A stretch of DNA of 64,000 nt, from positions 796,501 through 860,500 of the forward strand of contig NC_011071.1 of the NCBI RefSeq assembly GCF_000020665.1. Reading direction: 5' to 3'. Position numbers and translations under genes: made by a program. Below the pieces are notes generated by a model. The model was not told the DNA's origin. It searched no databases and saw nothing but the letters and a program-made list of their open reading frames with translations. Origin of the DNA: Stenotrophomonas maltophilia R551-3 (GTDB taxonomy: Bacteria > Pseudomonadota > Gammaproteobacteria > Xanthomonadales > Xanthomonadaceae). Shown here one piece after another: positions 34,192 through 41,808 of the stretch; position 1 is the stretch's first letter, and each line of letters opens with the position of its first letter.

Positions 34192-34686
34192 TCAGACCGA
34201 TTCGAAGCGGTTCGCGGCCACGTTCTTGCGCACGTGCTGCGGGTCGAAAATCCGCCCGTTCATCGCGATGTACACGCCGCTCGGCAGCGACTGCACCGCA
34301 CCGATCGCACAGCCGATGTTGAACTCGGCATCCGACCCGCGGAAACGTGCCGGGCTCAGCGCACCGGTCATCACGATGGTCTTTTCCGGGATCGTGGCCA
34401 GCACCTGGCCGGTCTGCACCATCGAATCGGTGCCGTGGGTCACCAGCACGTGGCGGGTCGGCTGCGCGGCGATGGTGGCGCGGATCAGCTCGCGGTCCTC
34501 ATCGTTGATGTGCAGCGAATCCTTGCGCAGGATCGGAATCACGTTGAAGCGGAACGTCACGCCCAGCTCGCGCAGGATCATGCCGATCTGGGGGTCGCCG
34601 ATCTGGTAGTCCGACTTGTCGTCGAAGTAGATCTTGTCGATCGTGCCACCGGTGGTGACGACCAGGAGCTCTTCCATCATGTGCAT
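34192..34686 (-). CDS. Short asparaginase-family protein
   Basis: A protein of 164 aa containing only the N-terminal domain of L-asparaginases. TTGGTIDKIYFD near residue 11 has the nucleophile Thr, THGTDSM near 82 has the second Thr and Asp, and VMTGALSPARF near 104 is also conserved. The full enzymes are about 330 aa; the C-terminal domain is absent and the stop is clean, with no remnant downstream. Similar short forms occur in other Proteobacteria, so this may be a natural half-length family rather than a broken gene. Start alternatives are the ATGs at 34680 and 34677. Confidence 0.78.
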   Translation of the reverse strand: MHMMEELLVVTTGGTIDKIYFDDKSDYQIGDPQIGMILRELGVTFRFNVIPILRKDSLHINDEDRELIRATIAAQPTRHVLVTHGTDSMVQTGQVLATIPEKTIVMTGALSPARFRGSDAEFNIGCAIGAVQSLPSGVYIAMNGRIFDPQHVRKNVAANRFESV

Positions 34687-34756
34687 GCGCGAAACCAGGA
34701 CAGGTACAGCGGCGCGGGGCCAGGAACACAGATGATACGGCCCGGCGGCCGCAGCG

Positions 34757-35092
34757 TCAGCGTCGCTTGCCGAAGCGGGCGCGCAGCCCCGGCAGGCTGG
34801 CGCTGAAGATCACCAGCAGGGCCAGCGCGATCTCGATCAGCGCCAGCCAGCGCGTCTCTGGGTGGCTCCAGGCGCTCATCACGCCGTGGCTGAACCAGCC
34901 CAAGGCCAGCACCGAGGCCCAGAAACCGGCCTTGCGCCAGCCCAGTCGCAGGGCAACGGCCAACGCCAGCGGCGGCGCGGTGAACACCAGCTGGGTGGCC
35001 AGCCAGTGCTTGTCATTGATGAACCAGCCGGCGAACAGCGCCGCCAGCCCCATCAGGGCCAGCAGCAGGACCGTGCGCGGCGGGCGGTTCAT
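34757..35092 (-). CDS. DUF2069 membrane protein
   Basis: A protein of 111 aa with four transmembrane segments (about 7-24, 32-50, 56-72, 81-101). It matches DUF2069 (PF09842), a small membrane-protein family that often lies next to wrbA, as it does here. It overlaps wrbA by ATGA. Function is unknown. Confidence 0.8.
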   Translation of the reverse strand: MNRPPRTVLLLALMGLAALFAGWFINDKHWLATQLVFTAPPLALAVALRLGWRKAGFWASVLALGWFSHGVMSAWSHPETRWLALIEIALALLVIFSASLPGLRARFGKRR

Positions 35093-35682
35093 CGGGCCAA
35101 CCGCTGTGCGATGTCGGCCACGCGGCGGCCCAGCGCGCGGGCCAGCACGGCCTCGTCGTCGGTCGGCTGCGGGTCATCGGCGGCACCGGCCACGTGGCTG
35201 GCGCCATAGGGCGTGCCGCCGCTGGTGGTATGGCTCAGCGCCGGTTCGGTGAACGGGATGCCGACGATCACGCAGCCGTGGTGCAGCAGCGGCACCTGCA
35301 TCGACAGCAGGGTCGATTCCTGGCCACCATGCATCGAGGCGGTGGAGGTGAACACGCCGGCCGGCTTGCCGGACAGGGTGCCATTGACCCATTCGGCGCC
35401 CAGCCCATCCAGGAAGTGCTTCACCGGCGCGGCCATGTTGCCGAAGCGGGTCGGGCTGCCCAGCAGCAGGCCCTGGCATTCGACCAGGTCCTGCACGCTC
35501 ACGTAGGGGGCGCCATCGTCGGGTACCGGCGGTTGTGCGGTCTGGGTCACGGCGGCCACCGGCGGCACTGTGCGCAGGCGCGCGGTCATGCCCGGCACTT
35601 CGCCGATGCCCCGCGCGATCTGGCGCGCCAGCCGTGCCACTGAACCGCCCCGGCTGTAGTACAGCACCAGAATCTCGCCCAT
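35089..35682 (-). CDS. wrbA: NAD(P)H:quinone oxidoreductase, WrbA type
   Basis: A flavodoxin-fold protein of 197 aa that reduces quinones by two electrons using FMN and NAD(P)H. LVLYYSRGGSVARLARQIARG near residue 5 binds the FMN phosphate. GSPTRFGNMAAPVKHFLDG near 75 and FTSTASMHGGQESTLLSM near 110 are the typical flavin-contact loops of WrbA. The ATG at 35682 is chosen over the longer reading to 35742 because the extension is not flavodoxin-like. It is the first gene of a pair with the DUF2069 gene. Confidence 0.9.
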   Translation of the reverse strand: MGEILVLYYSRGGSVARLARQIARGIGEVPGMTARLRTVPPVAAVTQTAQPPVPDDGAPYVSVQDLVECQGLLLGSPTRFGNMAAPVKHFLDGLGAEWVNGTLSGKPAGVFTSTASMHGGQESTLLSMQVPLLHHGCVIVGIPFTEPALSHTTSGGTPYGASHVAGAADDPQPTDDEAVLARALGRRVADIAQRLAR

Positions 35683-35759
35683 CGTGACCGCTTCTCCTCG
35701 TCGTGTGGCCACCAGTATGGCTATCCTGCGAACATTCCGCATCGGGTACCCTTTCGCCG

Positions 35760-37034
35760 ATGGAACCTTTGGATACGCTCAACCTGTGGATGGAGCGCGC
35801 GCGGGATCGCGCACGCGCCATCAGCTTCGGCCGCTTCCTGTGGCATCGCTTCCTCGACGACCGCCTGTTCCAGGCAGCGGCGGCGCTGGCGTACACCACG
35901 GTGTTCGCGTTGGTGCCGCTGGCGATCGTGGTGTTCGGCGTGCTCTCGGCCTTCCCCGTCTTCGACCGCTGGAGCGACCAGCTCAGCGATTACGTCTTCT
36001 CCAACTTCGTGCCCAACGCCGCGCGCGCCGCCGAGGGCTACCTGCGGCAGTTCTCGGCCAGTGCCGGTCAGCTCACCGCCGCCGGCTTCATCGCACTGGT
36101 GGTCTCGTTGCTGATCACCCTCAACAGCGTCGAAGAGACCTTCAACCAGATCTGGCGGGTCGGCTCGACCCGGCCCAAGCTGACCCGCTTCCTGGTCTAC
36201 TGGACCGTACTGACCCTGGGCGCGATGCTTGCCGCGGCCTCGCTGGCAGTGTCGGCGCGGGTCTTTGCGATGCCATTGTTCGGCACCCAGGAGGGCCGTT
36301 GGCTGGCCGACCTGGCGCTGCGGCTGGCGCCGATCCTGATCGAATTCGTCTGCATCACGCTGATGTTCCGGGTGGTGCCGCACCACACGGTGAAATGGCG
36401 GCATGCGGTGCCCGGTGCGATCCTCGCCGCAGTCATCCTCGAACTGGTGAAGTGGGGCATTGGTGCTTACCTGGGCAGCTTCCAGTCCTATCAGAAGCTC
36501 TATGGCACGGTGGCCTTCGTGCCGATCCTGCTGCTGTGGATCTATCTGTGCTGGGTGGCGGTGCTGCTGGGCGCGTCGTTGTCCTCGTCGATGGCAGCGT
36601 TCCGGTACCAGCCGGTCGAGCTGCGCCTGCCGCAGGGCTACGAGTTCTACGGCCTGCTGCGCCTGCTGGGACGCTTCCACCATGCACGCGCGAAGGGCAA
36701 AGGCCTGGCCGACGACGAGATCCTGCGGCTGGAGCCGATGCTGACCGATTCGCTGCTGCAGGACCTGGCCTGCAACCTGCAGGAAATCGGCCTGCTGCGC
36801 CGTGATGAGCGCGGTGAATGGCTGCTCGCGCGCGATCTGGAGCAGGTCAGCCTGTCTGATCTGTACGAATGCACCCAGCTGCGCATTCCAGTGGCCGAGC
36901 AGCACCTGCCGTACCGCGACGACACCCTGGGCCGCGTCGCACTGGCGGCCCTGGACGACCTGCGACTGCCCCTGCGCGAGCGCCTCAAGCGCAAGGTCAG
37001 CGACATCTACACCGATTCTGGAGACACGCCATGA
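35760..37034 (+). CDS. YihY/BrkB family inner membrane protein
   Basis: A protein of 424 aa with six membrane segments in the first 280 residues and a cytoplasmic C-terminal domain of about 140 residues. AAALAYTTVFALVPLAIVVFG near 38 and NSVEETFNQIWRV near 122 are conserved motifs of the YihY family, formerly misnamed RNase BN. The C-terminal extension (LPQGYEFYGLLRLLGRFHHA onward) resembles a winged-helix region seen in longer members. It overlaps the lipoprotein gene by ATGA. Confidence 0.87.
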   Translation: MEPLDTLNLWMERARDRARAISFGRFLWHRFLDDRLFQAAAALAYTTVFALVPLAIVVFGVLSAFPVFDRWSDQLSDYVFSNFVPNAARAAEGYLRQFSASAGQLTAAGFIALVVSLLITLNSVEETFNQIWRVGSTRPKLTRFLVYWTVLTLGAMLAAASLAVSARVFAMPLFGTQEGRWLADLALRLAPILIEFVCITLMFRVVPHHTVKWRHAVPGAILAAVILELVKWGIGAYLGSFQSYQKLYGTVAFVPILLLWIYLCWVAVLLGASLSSSMAAFRYQPVELRLPQGYEFYGLLRLLGRFHHARAKGKGLADDEILRLEPMLTDSLLQDLACNLQEIGLLRRDERGEWLLARDLEQVSLSDLYECTQLRIPVAEQHLPYRDDTLGRVALAALDDLRLPLRERLKRKVSDIYTDSGDTP

Positions 37035-37606
37035 CCCGCAAGACCCCGTTGCCGCTGCTGCTCCCGCTGGCCCTGCTGCTGGCGCTGTCGGCCTGCAAGC
37101 CGGCGCAGGAGCCGACCCCGGCCAGCAGCCAGCCACCGGCACAGGCACCGACGCCGACCACACCGGCACCGGTCGAAGAGACCCCGGCCGAGCGCACCAC
37201 TGCCGAGTTCCCGACGCTGAGGATGAAGGCGGTGGATGGCAGCGACTACGACCTGGCCGCGCACCGCGGCAAGTGGGTGATCGTGAATTTCTGGGCGACC
37301 TGGTGTGCCCCGTGCCGCAAGGAGATGCCGGAGCTGTCGGCGCTGCATGCGATGCGCAGCAACATCGAGGTGGTTGGCCTGGCCTATGAGGATATCGAGG
37401 TGCCGGAGATGCAGTCGTTCCTGGCCAAGCACCCGGTGACCTATCCGATCGTGATCGTGGACCCGTTCGATCCGCCGGCGGACTTCGCCACGCCGCGAGG
37501 CCTGCCGTTGACGCATCTGCTGGACCCACAGGGCAAGCTGGCGCACAGCTTCCTCGGGCCGGTGACTGCCGCCGACATCGAAAAGCAGATCGCTGCTGCC
37601 AAGTAG
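37031..37606 (+). CDS. TlpA-like thioredoxin-fold lipoprotein
   Basis: A protein of 191 aa with a lipoprotein signal (LALSAC, Cys near residue 22). A Pro/Thr/Ala-rich linker of about 35 residues follows, then a thioredoxin fold with the active site WATWCAPCRKEMPEL near residue 90 and the cis-Pro loop GLPLTHLLD near 158. It is probably a periplasmic, membrane-tethered thiol-disulfide reductant, for example in cytochrome c or extracytoplasmic protein maturation. It is coupled to the YihY gene by ATGA. Confidence 0.87.
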   Translation: MTRKTPLPLLLPLALLLALSACKPAQEPTPASSQPPAQAPTPTTPAPVEETPAERTTAEFPTLRMKAVDGSDYDLAAHRGKWVIVNFWATWCAPCRKEMPELSALHAMRSNIEVVGLAYEDIEVPEMQSFLAKHPVTYPIVIVDPFDPPADFATPRGLPLTHLLDPQGKLAHSFLGPVTAADIEKQIAAAK

Positions 37607-37611
37607 TGGGT

Positions 37612-37810
37612 TGGTCGGCAGGGCCTGCGGCCCTGCACCTGCTGCGAGCTGGAGCAACAACAACAGCAACAGCAACAGCAGAAGCGGGTTTCCTGTGGGA
37701 TGGCGGGGTGGGTCCGGTTGCGGGAGACGCCGTAAACCCGTCCATGGGGGCTTGGCCGCGGCATCCATGCCGCGGACACTCCCGCAACCGGACCCACCCC
37801 GCCTTCGACA
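37612..37810. repeat. Long hairpin element, copy D of the variable-arm family
   Basis: Perfect 25-base arms (37702-37726 and 37779-37803) flank the core ACGCCGTAAACCCGTCC then ATGGGGGCT, and an inner hairpin CCGCGGCAT-CC-ATGCCGCGG. Upstream lie GGTTGGTCGGCAGGGC and a CAA/CAG-rich stretch (37653-37681), whose complements appear at the right end of copy E. Confidence 0.85.
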
Positions 37811-37836
37811 GATTTCCGCGATCTGCCGGCATTTCT

Positions 37837-37860
37837 GTAGAGCCGAGCCATGCTCGGCTC
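37837..37860. repeat. SMAG-type monomer
   Basis: GTAGAGCCGAGCCATGCTCG plus GCTC. It lies between hairpin copies D and E, as the similar monomer at 6387 lies between copies A and B. Confidence 0.75.
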
Positions 37861-37937
37861 AAATCATTCCGATATCGAAATATTCGATTCCGATGGGAAT
37901 TCATCCACGCATGACGTGGATCCAACAGCCGCGGAGA

Positions 37938-38125
37938 TCTGTCAGAGGTGGGGTGGTGTCGGAGTGCGGGGTGTCAGCCGCATGGATGCGGCTGCCAAGC
38001 CTACAGGGACGTACTTGCGGCGTCCCCGCACTCCGACACCGCCCCGCCATCCCACGAAATACCCGCTGTTGCCGTTGCTGCTGCTCTGGCTTCGGCAGGT
38101 GCAGGGCGCAGCCCTGCCGACCAAC
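37938..38125. repeat. Long hairpin element, copy E (inverted relative to D)
   Basis: Arms 37947-37971 and 38024-38048 pair over 25 bases with two G-T type mismatches. The core is inverted: AGCCGCAT-GG-ATGCGGCT, then AAGCCTACAGGGACGTAC and TTGCGGCGT. It ends in CCGCTGTTGCCGTTGCTGC and GCCCTGCCGACCAACC, complementary to the start of copy D. The interval 37607-38126 between convergent genes holds no gene. Confidence 0.85.
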
Positions 38126-38126
38126 C

Positions 38127-38909
38127 CTATTCCTCGACCGGGAACTCCTCGATCGGCTTCAGCACATCGTAGTGCTCTCGATGCAGCTTGCCCTTCAGCT
38201 TCGGCAGTTCCGGCAACGGTGCATCCACCCGCGTGTCCGGCAACCGGTCCAGCAGGTTGCGCACCAGCGTCAACCGCCCCAGCCGCTGGTCGTTGAAATC
38301 CACCAGCGTCCACGGCGCATCCGCGCGATGGGTCGCGCGCAGCATCGCCTCGCGCGCTTCGGTGTACGCGCTGTATTTGCTGCGCGATTTCAGATCCACC
38401 GGCGACAGCTTCCAGCCCTTCAGTGGATCGACATGGCGCTCGGCGAAGCGCTTCTCCTGCTGCTCCTGGTCCACGCACAGCCAGTACTTGAACAGCAGGA
38501 TGCCGTCATCCACCAGCAACTGTTCGAACACCGGTGCCTGGCGCAGGAATTGCTGGTACTCGGCCTCGCTGCAATACCCCATCACCCGTTCGACGCCAGC
38601 GCGGTTGTACCAGCTGCGGTCCATCAGCACGATCTCGCCGGCCGCCGGAAGATGCGAGGCATAACGCTGGAAGTACCACTGCGTGGCTTCGCGGTCGGTG
38701 GGTTTGGGTAGTGCCACGACGCGGCACTGGCGCGGGTTCAGGTGCTGGCTGATGGCCTGGATCGCGCCGCCCTTGCCGGCGGTGTCGCGGCCTTCGAACA
38801 ACACCAGCAGGCGCTGACCGCTGTGCTGCACCCAGCGCGCCATCGCCGTCAGCTCCAGCTGCAGTGGCTGCAGCAGTTCGTCGTATTCCTTGCGCTTGAG
38901 CTTGGCCAT
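38127..38909 (-). CDS. ppk2: Polyphosphate kinase 2
   Basis: A single-domain PPK2 of 260 aa that uses polyphosphate to phosphorylate nucleoside diphosphates, or the reverse. The Walker A motif FEGRDTAGKGGA lies near residue 40, the lid/Walker B region LMDRSWYNRAGVERVMG near 95, and KYWLCVDQEQQEKRF near 140. The length fits class I. A GTG start six bases upstream (38915) is an alternative. The upstream region now contains an IS481 insertion, about 145 bases before the start, which may have displaced part of its regulation. Confidence 0.9.
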   Translation of the reverse strand: MAKLKRKEYDELLQPLQLELTAMARWVQHSGQRLLVLFEGRDTAGKGGAIQAISQHLNPRQCRVVALPKPTDREATQWYFQRYASHLPAAGEIVLMDRSWYNRAGVERVMGYCSEAEYQQFLRQAPVFEQLLVDDGILLFKYWLCVDQEQQEKRFAERHVDPLKGWKLSPVDLKSRSKYSAYTEAREAMLRATHRADAPWTLVDFNDQRLGRLTLVRNLLDRLPDTRVDAPLPELPKLKGKLHREHYDVLKPIEEFPVEE

Positions 38910-39047
38910 CGTCACACCCTGCGGGAGAGAAATCCCAGCCTAGCGCAGGCTCGCGTCATGGTGTGTAGAGGCCGGGCGAGCGCCGACTGGGTAACGTTGA
39001 CTGCTCTCGGCAGGAAACTGAAAACCCCGCGCTGCGCGCGTTAGTCG

Positions 39048-39053
39048 ACTAAC
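39048..39053. other. Target-site duplication of the IS481 element, left
   Basis: ACTAAC directly precedes the left TGTG end; an identical ACTAAC follows the right end at 40077-40082. The target is a 14-base palindrome, GTTAGTCGACTAAC. Confidence 0.8.
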
Positions 39054-40076
39054 TGTGATCTCTCTGTAGGTTGTTCATCCGGGACATCTTTGGAAAATGG
39101 TGGTTACCACACCGTTCCAGTCCCCAAAGAGCCCGGATGAACAATCATAAAAATGCCCGTTTGACGCCGTTTAGTCGAGCGCTTCTGGTCCGCCGCATCC
39201 TCCACGAGGGCCTACGCCCGGAAGAAGCAGCTCAAGCGTGTGGCGTAAGTGTGCGTACGGCCTACAAGTGGCTGGCCCGATTCCGCCAGTTCGGGGCACC
39301 GGGCCTGGAAAACCGCAGCTCACGGCCTCACCAGACGCCGCATGCCACACCTGCTCCGGTAGTCGAGCAAATCAAGGAGCACCGCCGTAAGCGGCAGACC
39401 TACCTGACCATCTCCAAGGCGCTGGGGGTCGGCCACAGTACGATTTCAAGGCTGATGCGCGCCCACGGCCTCAATCGGTTGTGTCGGCTTGATCCGCCCA
39501 AGGAGGTCATCCGATACGAATACGATCAGCCCGGAGGGCTGCTGCATCTGGACATCAAGAAGCTGGGCAACTTCCAGCGGCCAGGGCACAGAACCGATGC
39601 CAAGCGCAGGGGAAACGCCGCCGGCGGTGGCTGGGGCTACGTCCACGTGGCCATCGACGATCACTCCCGGGTCGCCTTCAGCAGCGTCCACCCCAACGAA
39701 CAGGGCGAAACCGCCTGTCAGGCGTTGCTGGGCGCTCTGGAGTACTACGCCAGCCTGGGAATCACCTTCAAGCGGATCCTGACCGACAACGGTGCCTGCT
39801 ATCGCTCTACCGCCTTTGCCAAGCTGCTCAAATCCCTTGGGATCAAGCACATCAGAACCAAGCCCTACACGCCGCGGACCAATGGCAAAGCCGAGCGCTT
39901 CATCCAGACCAGCCTGCGCGAGTGGGCTTACGCCTGCGAGTACGCATCCTCGGACCAGCGCAATTCCGTGTTGAACCAATGGCTGCACCACTACAACTGG
40001 CACCGTCCCCATATGGCGATCGGCGGCCAGCCACCTATCTCAAGAGTACGGCTGAACAACGTAGTGGGTTTACACA
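39054..40076 (+). mobile_element. IS481-family insertion sequence
   Basis: About 1023 bp bounded by imperfect 28-base terminal inverted repeats that start TGTG. They share GTTGTTCA at their inner parts (left near 39070-39077, right near 40054-40061). Six-base target duplications ACTAAC flank it. One transposase gene fills the element. It sits between ppk2 and the GT41 gene in non-coding DNA. Confidence 0.87.
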
Positions 40077-40081
40077 ACTAA
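39137..40081 (+). CDS. IS481-family transposase
   Basis: A transposase of 314 aa with an N-terminal helix-turn-helix (GLRPEEAAQACGVSVRTAYKW near 29-50) and a second HTH (LTISKALGVGHSTISRLM near 90). The integrase core carries the DDE triad: LHLDIKKLG near 135, ILTDNGACY near 213 and GKAERFIQ near 250. The ATG at 39137 is the usual start; a longer reading from 39071 would begin in the inverted repeat. The stop codon TAA (40079-40081) falls in the right target duplication, outside the element. The gene is intact. Confidence 0.9.
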   Translation: MNNHKNARLTPFSRALLVRRILHEGLRPEEAAQACGVSVRTAYKWLARFRQFGAPGLENRSSRPHQTPHATPAPVVEQIKEHRRKRQTYLTISKALGVGHSTISRLMRAHGLNRLCRLDPPKEVIRYEYDQPGGLLHLDIKKLGNFQRPGHRTDAKRRGNAAGGGWGYVHVAIDDHSRVAFSSVHPNEQGETACQALLGALEYYASLGITFKRILTDNGACYRSTAFAKLLKSLGIKHIRTKPYTPRTNGKAERFIQTSLREWAYACEYASSDQRNSVLNQWLHHYNWHRPHMAIGGQPPISRVRLNNVVGLHN

Positions 40082-40090
40082 CAGTCGACT

Positions 40091-41803
40091 CTACCTCGCC
40101 AGCTCCGCTGTGCCCTGCCACCCATGTGCGCTCGCCAGCTTCTGCAGCAGCGCTGAAAGGTCGTGGGCAAACCCGGCCATGTCGAACAGGCCGCTGTGTT
40201 CGCGCGCCTGTGCCAGTTCGGCGCGCAACGCGGTCAGTGCCGCTGGATCGTTGCCCAGCACGCTGGCCGTGGCAATGAACGCTGCATCGTCGGCGGCGTT
40301 CATCCGTGCCAGGCCCAGGTGATGGTTGAGGCTGCCGGCCACGCGTGCGGCGAAGGTAGCGCCGGGGCAGGTCAGCACCGGGCAGCCGGCCCACAGTGCG
40401 TCCGATGCCGTGGTGTGGGCGTTGTACGGGTTGGTGTCGAGGAACAGGTCGGCCAGCTGATAACGTGCCAGGTACTGCGGATGCGGCAGCTTGGGCATGA
40501 ACACCAGCCGCATCGGATCGAGGCCTGCAGACTGTGCGGCGGCACGCAGCCGCGCATCGGCCTGGCCGGGTCCGGACAGCAGCCACAGCACGCTGCCGGG
40601 TACCGCCTGCAGCACCGCGAAAGCGCGGCCCATGCTGCGCGGGTTGAGCTTGTAGCTGTTGTTGAAGCAGCAGAACACCACGCCGTGCTCGGGCAATCCA
40701 CAGTCTGCACGCGTCGGCGCGGGCTCCAGCACGCGTGTGTTGTCCGAGGGCTGGAACGCACGCGGCAGGCGCAGCACGCGTTCGCTGTAATGCGGTTCCA
40801 GCGATGGCGGTAGCGCGAAGTCGTCGCCAATCACCGCATCCATCCACGGCGCACCGGATGTGCCGGGGTAGGCCAGCCAGTTCAGCTGCAGCGGAGCGGG
40901 GTGCATCGCCAGCACTTCGGGCGTGCCACCGCCGCCCCAGCCACGCAGGTCGAACAGCAGGTCGATGCCCTGCGCACGGATGCGGGTGGCGGTGTCGGCA
41001 TGGCGCAGGCCGGCCACATCGTGCAGCTGGGTCGCCGCCTGCAGGCGTTGGCGGATGCGGCTGCCGTCGTCGCGGTTCAGTGCGAACAGATGCAGTTGCA
41101 GCGCCGGGTCAAGGCGCAACTGCTCGAACAGGGCTACGGTCAGCAGCCCGGTGGGATGCGCACCGAAGCCGTTGGAGAGGAAGCCAACCCGTAGTGGGCC
41201 ACGCGTACGCAGCGCTGCCGAAGGCAACGGCCGCACCGAGGCGGTTACGGCAGATGCACGCGTGCGCGCGCAGGCCAGTTGTTCGGCGGCGTTGGCGTCT
41301 TCGCTGAGGAAGGCGAACGGTTCGACCACACCCTGTCCGGAGGCCAGGGCGCCGCGCACCTGTGCCGCCAGCGCATCCACGTCCTGCCAGTCGCACAGGC
41401 GGCGTTGCCAGGCCAGCCGCTGTGCGGCGATGTAGGGCTCGTCCGGCATCAGGGTGTGTGCGCGCCGATAGGCGGCCGACGCGCCCTCGGCGTCATCGGC
41501 ATCTTCCAGTGCGTGACCCAGCCACAGCGCGATGCCCGGGTGCTGCGGTGCTAGCGCCGAGGCCTGGCCGAGCAGTTTTGCCGCATCACCATGCGCGCCG
41601 GCCATCCACGCCACGCGGCCCAACCGCGCCAACGCTTCGGGATGGTTCGGGCGCAGCTGCAGCGCCCGACGTGCCGCCTGCTCGCCAGCAGCGATGTCGC
41701 CGGCTTCCAGTTCCAGGTCGGCCAGCATCACCCAGGCGACGAAGTCGCCGGGCTGGCGAGCGATCGCCTGTTGCAGTTGTTGCCGCTGCTGCCAGGCGGT
41801 CAT
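40091..41803 (-). CDS. GT41 O-GlcNAc-transferase-like protein (XcOGT homologue)
   Basis: A protein of 570 aa with N-terminal TPR-like helices (about 1-150) and the two-lobed GT41 catalytic region. The length and arrangement match Xanthomonas XcOGT, of which I recall a solved structure. GFLSNGFGAHPTG carries His216 at the position of the proposed catalytic His, LNWLAYPGTSG lies near 310, FNNSYKLNP holds a Lys near 375, and NPYNAHTTASDALWAGCPV near 445 is the nucleotide site. Transfer of GlcNAc to protein is the family function, but bacterial substrates are not known. It lies just after prfA on the same strand. Confidence 0.87.
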   Translation of the reverse strand: MTAWQQRQQLQQAIARQPGDFVAWVMLADLELEAGDIAAGEQAARRALQLRPNHPEALARLGRVAWMAGAHGDAAKLLGQASALAPQHPGIALWLGHALEDADDAEGASAAYRRAHTLMPDEPYIAAQRLAWQRRLCDWQDVDALAAQVRGALASGQGVVEPFAFLSEDANAAEQLACARTRASAVTASVRPLPSAALRTRGPLRVGFLSNGFGAHPTGLLTVALFEQLRLDPALQLHLFALNRDDGSRIRQRLQAATQLHDVAGLRHADTATRIRAQGIDLLFDLRGWGGGGTPEVLAMHPAPLQLNWLAYPGTSGAPWMDAVIGDDFALPPSLEPHYSERVLRLPRAFQPSDNTRVLEPAPTRADCGLPEHGVVFCCFNNSYKLNPRSMGRAFAVLQAVPGSVLWLLSGPGQADARLRAAAQSAGLDPMRLVFMPKLPHPQYLARYQLADLFLDTNPYNAHTTASDALWAGCPVLTCPGATFAARVAGSLNHHLGLARMNAADDAAFIATASVLGNDPAALTALRAELAQAREHSGLFDMAGFAHDLSALLQKLASAHGWQGTAELAR

Positions 41804-41808
41804 CGTGC

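Noticed and set aside
34192..34686. Pseudogene call for the short asparaginase-like gene
   Set aside because: There is no remnant of a C-terminal domain downstream, no frameshift that restores it, and a SMAG element and terminator lie right after the stop; short forms are known elsewhere.
35760..37034. Ribonuclease BN
   Set aside because: The YihY family was once given this name in error; the protein is an inner-membrane protein without any nuclease motif.
37653..37681. CAA/CAG-rich stretch as a phase-variable microsatellite
   Set aside because: The triplets are irregular, non-coding, and complementary to a matching tract at 38065-38085, so they are better explained as part of the inverted hairpin pair.
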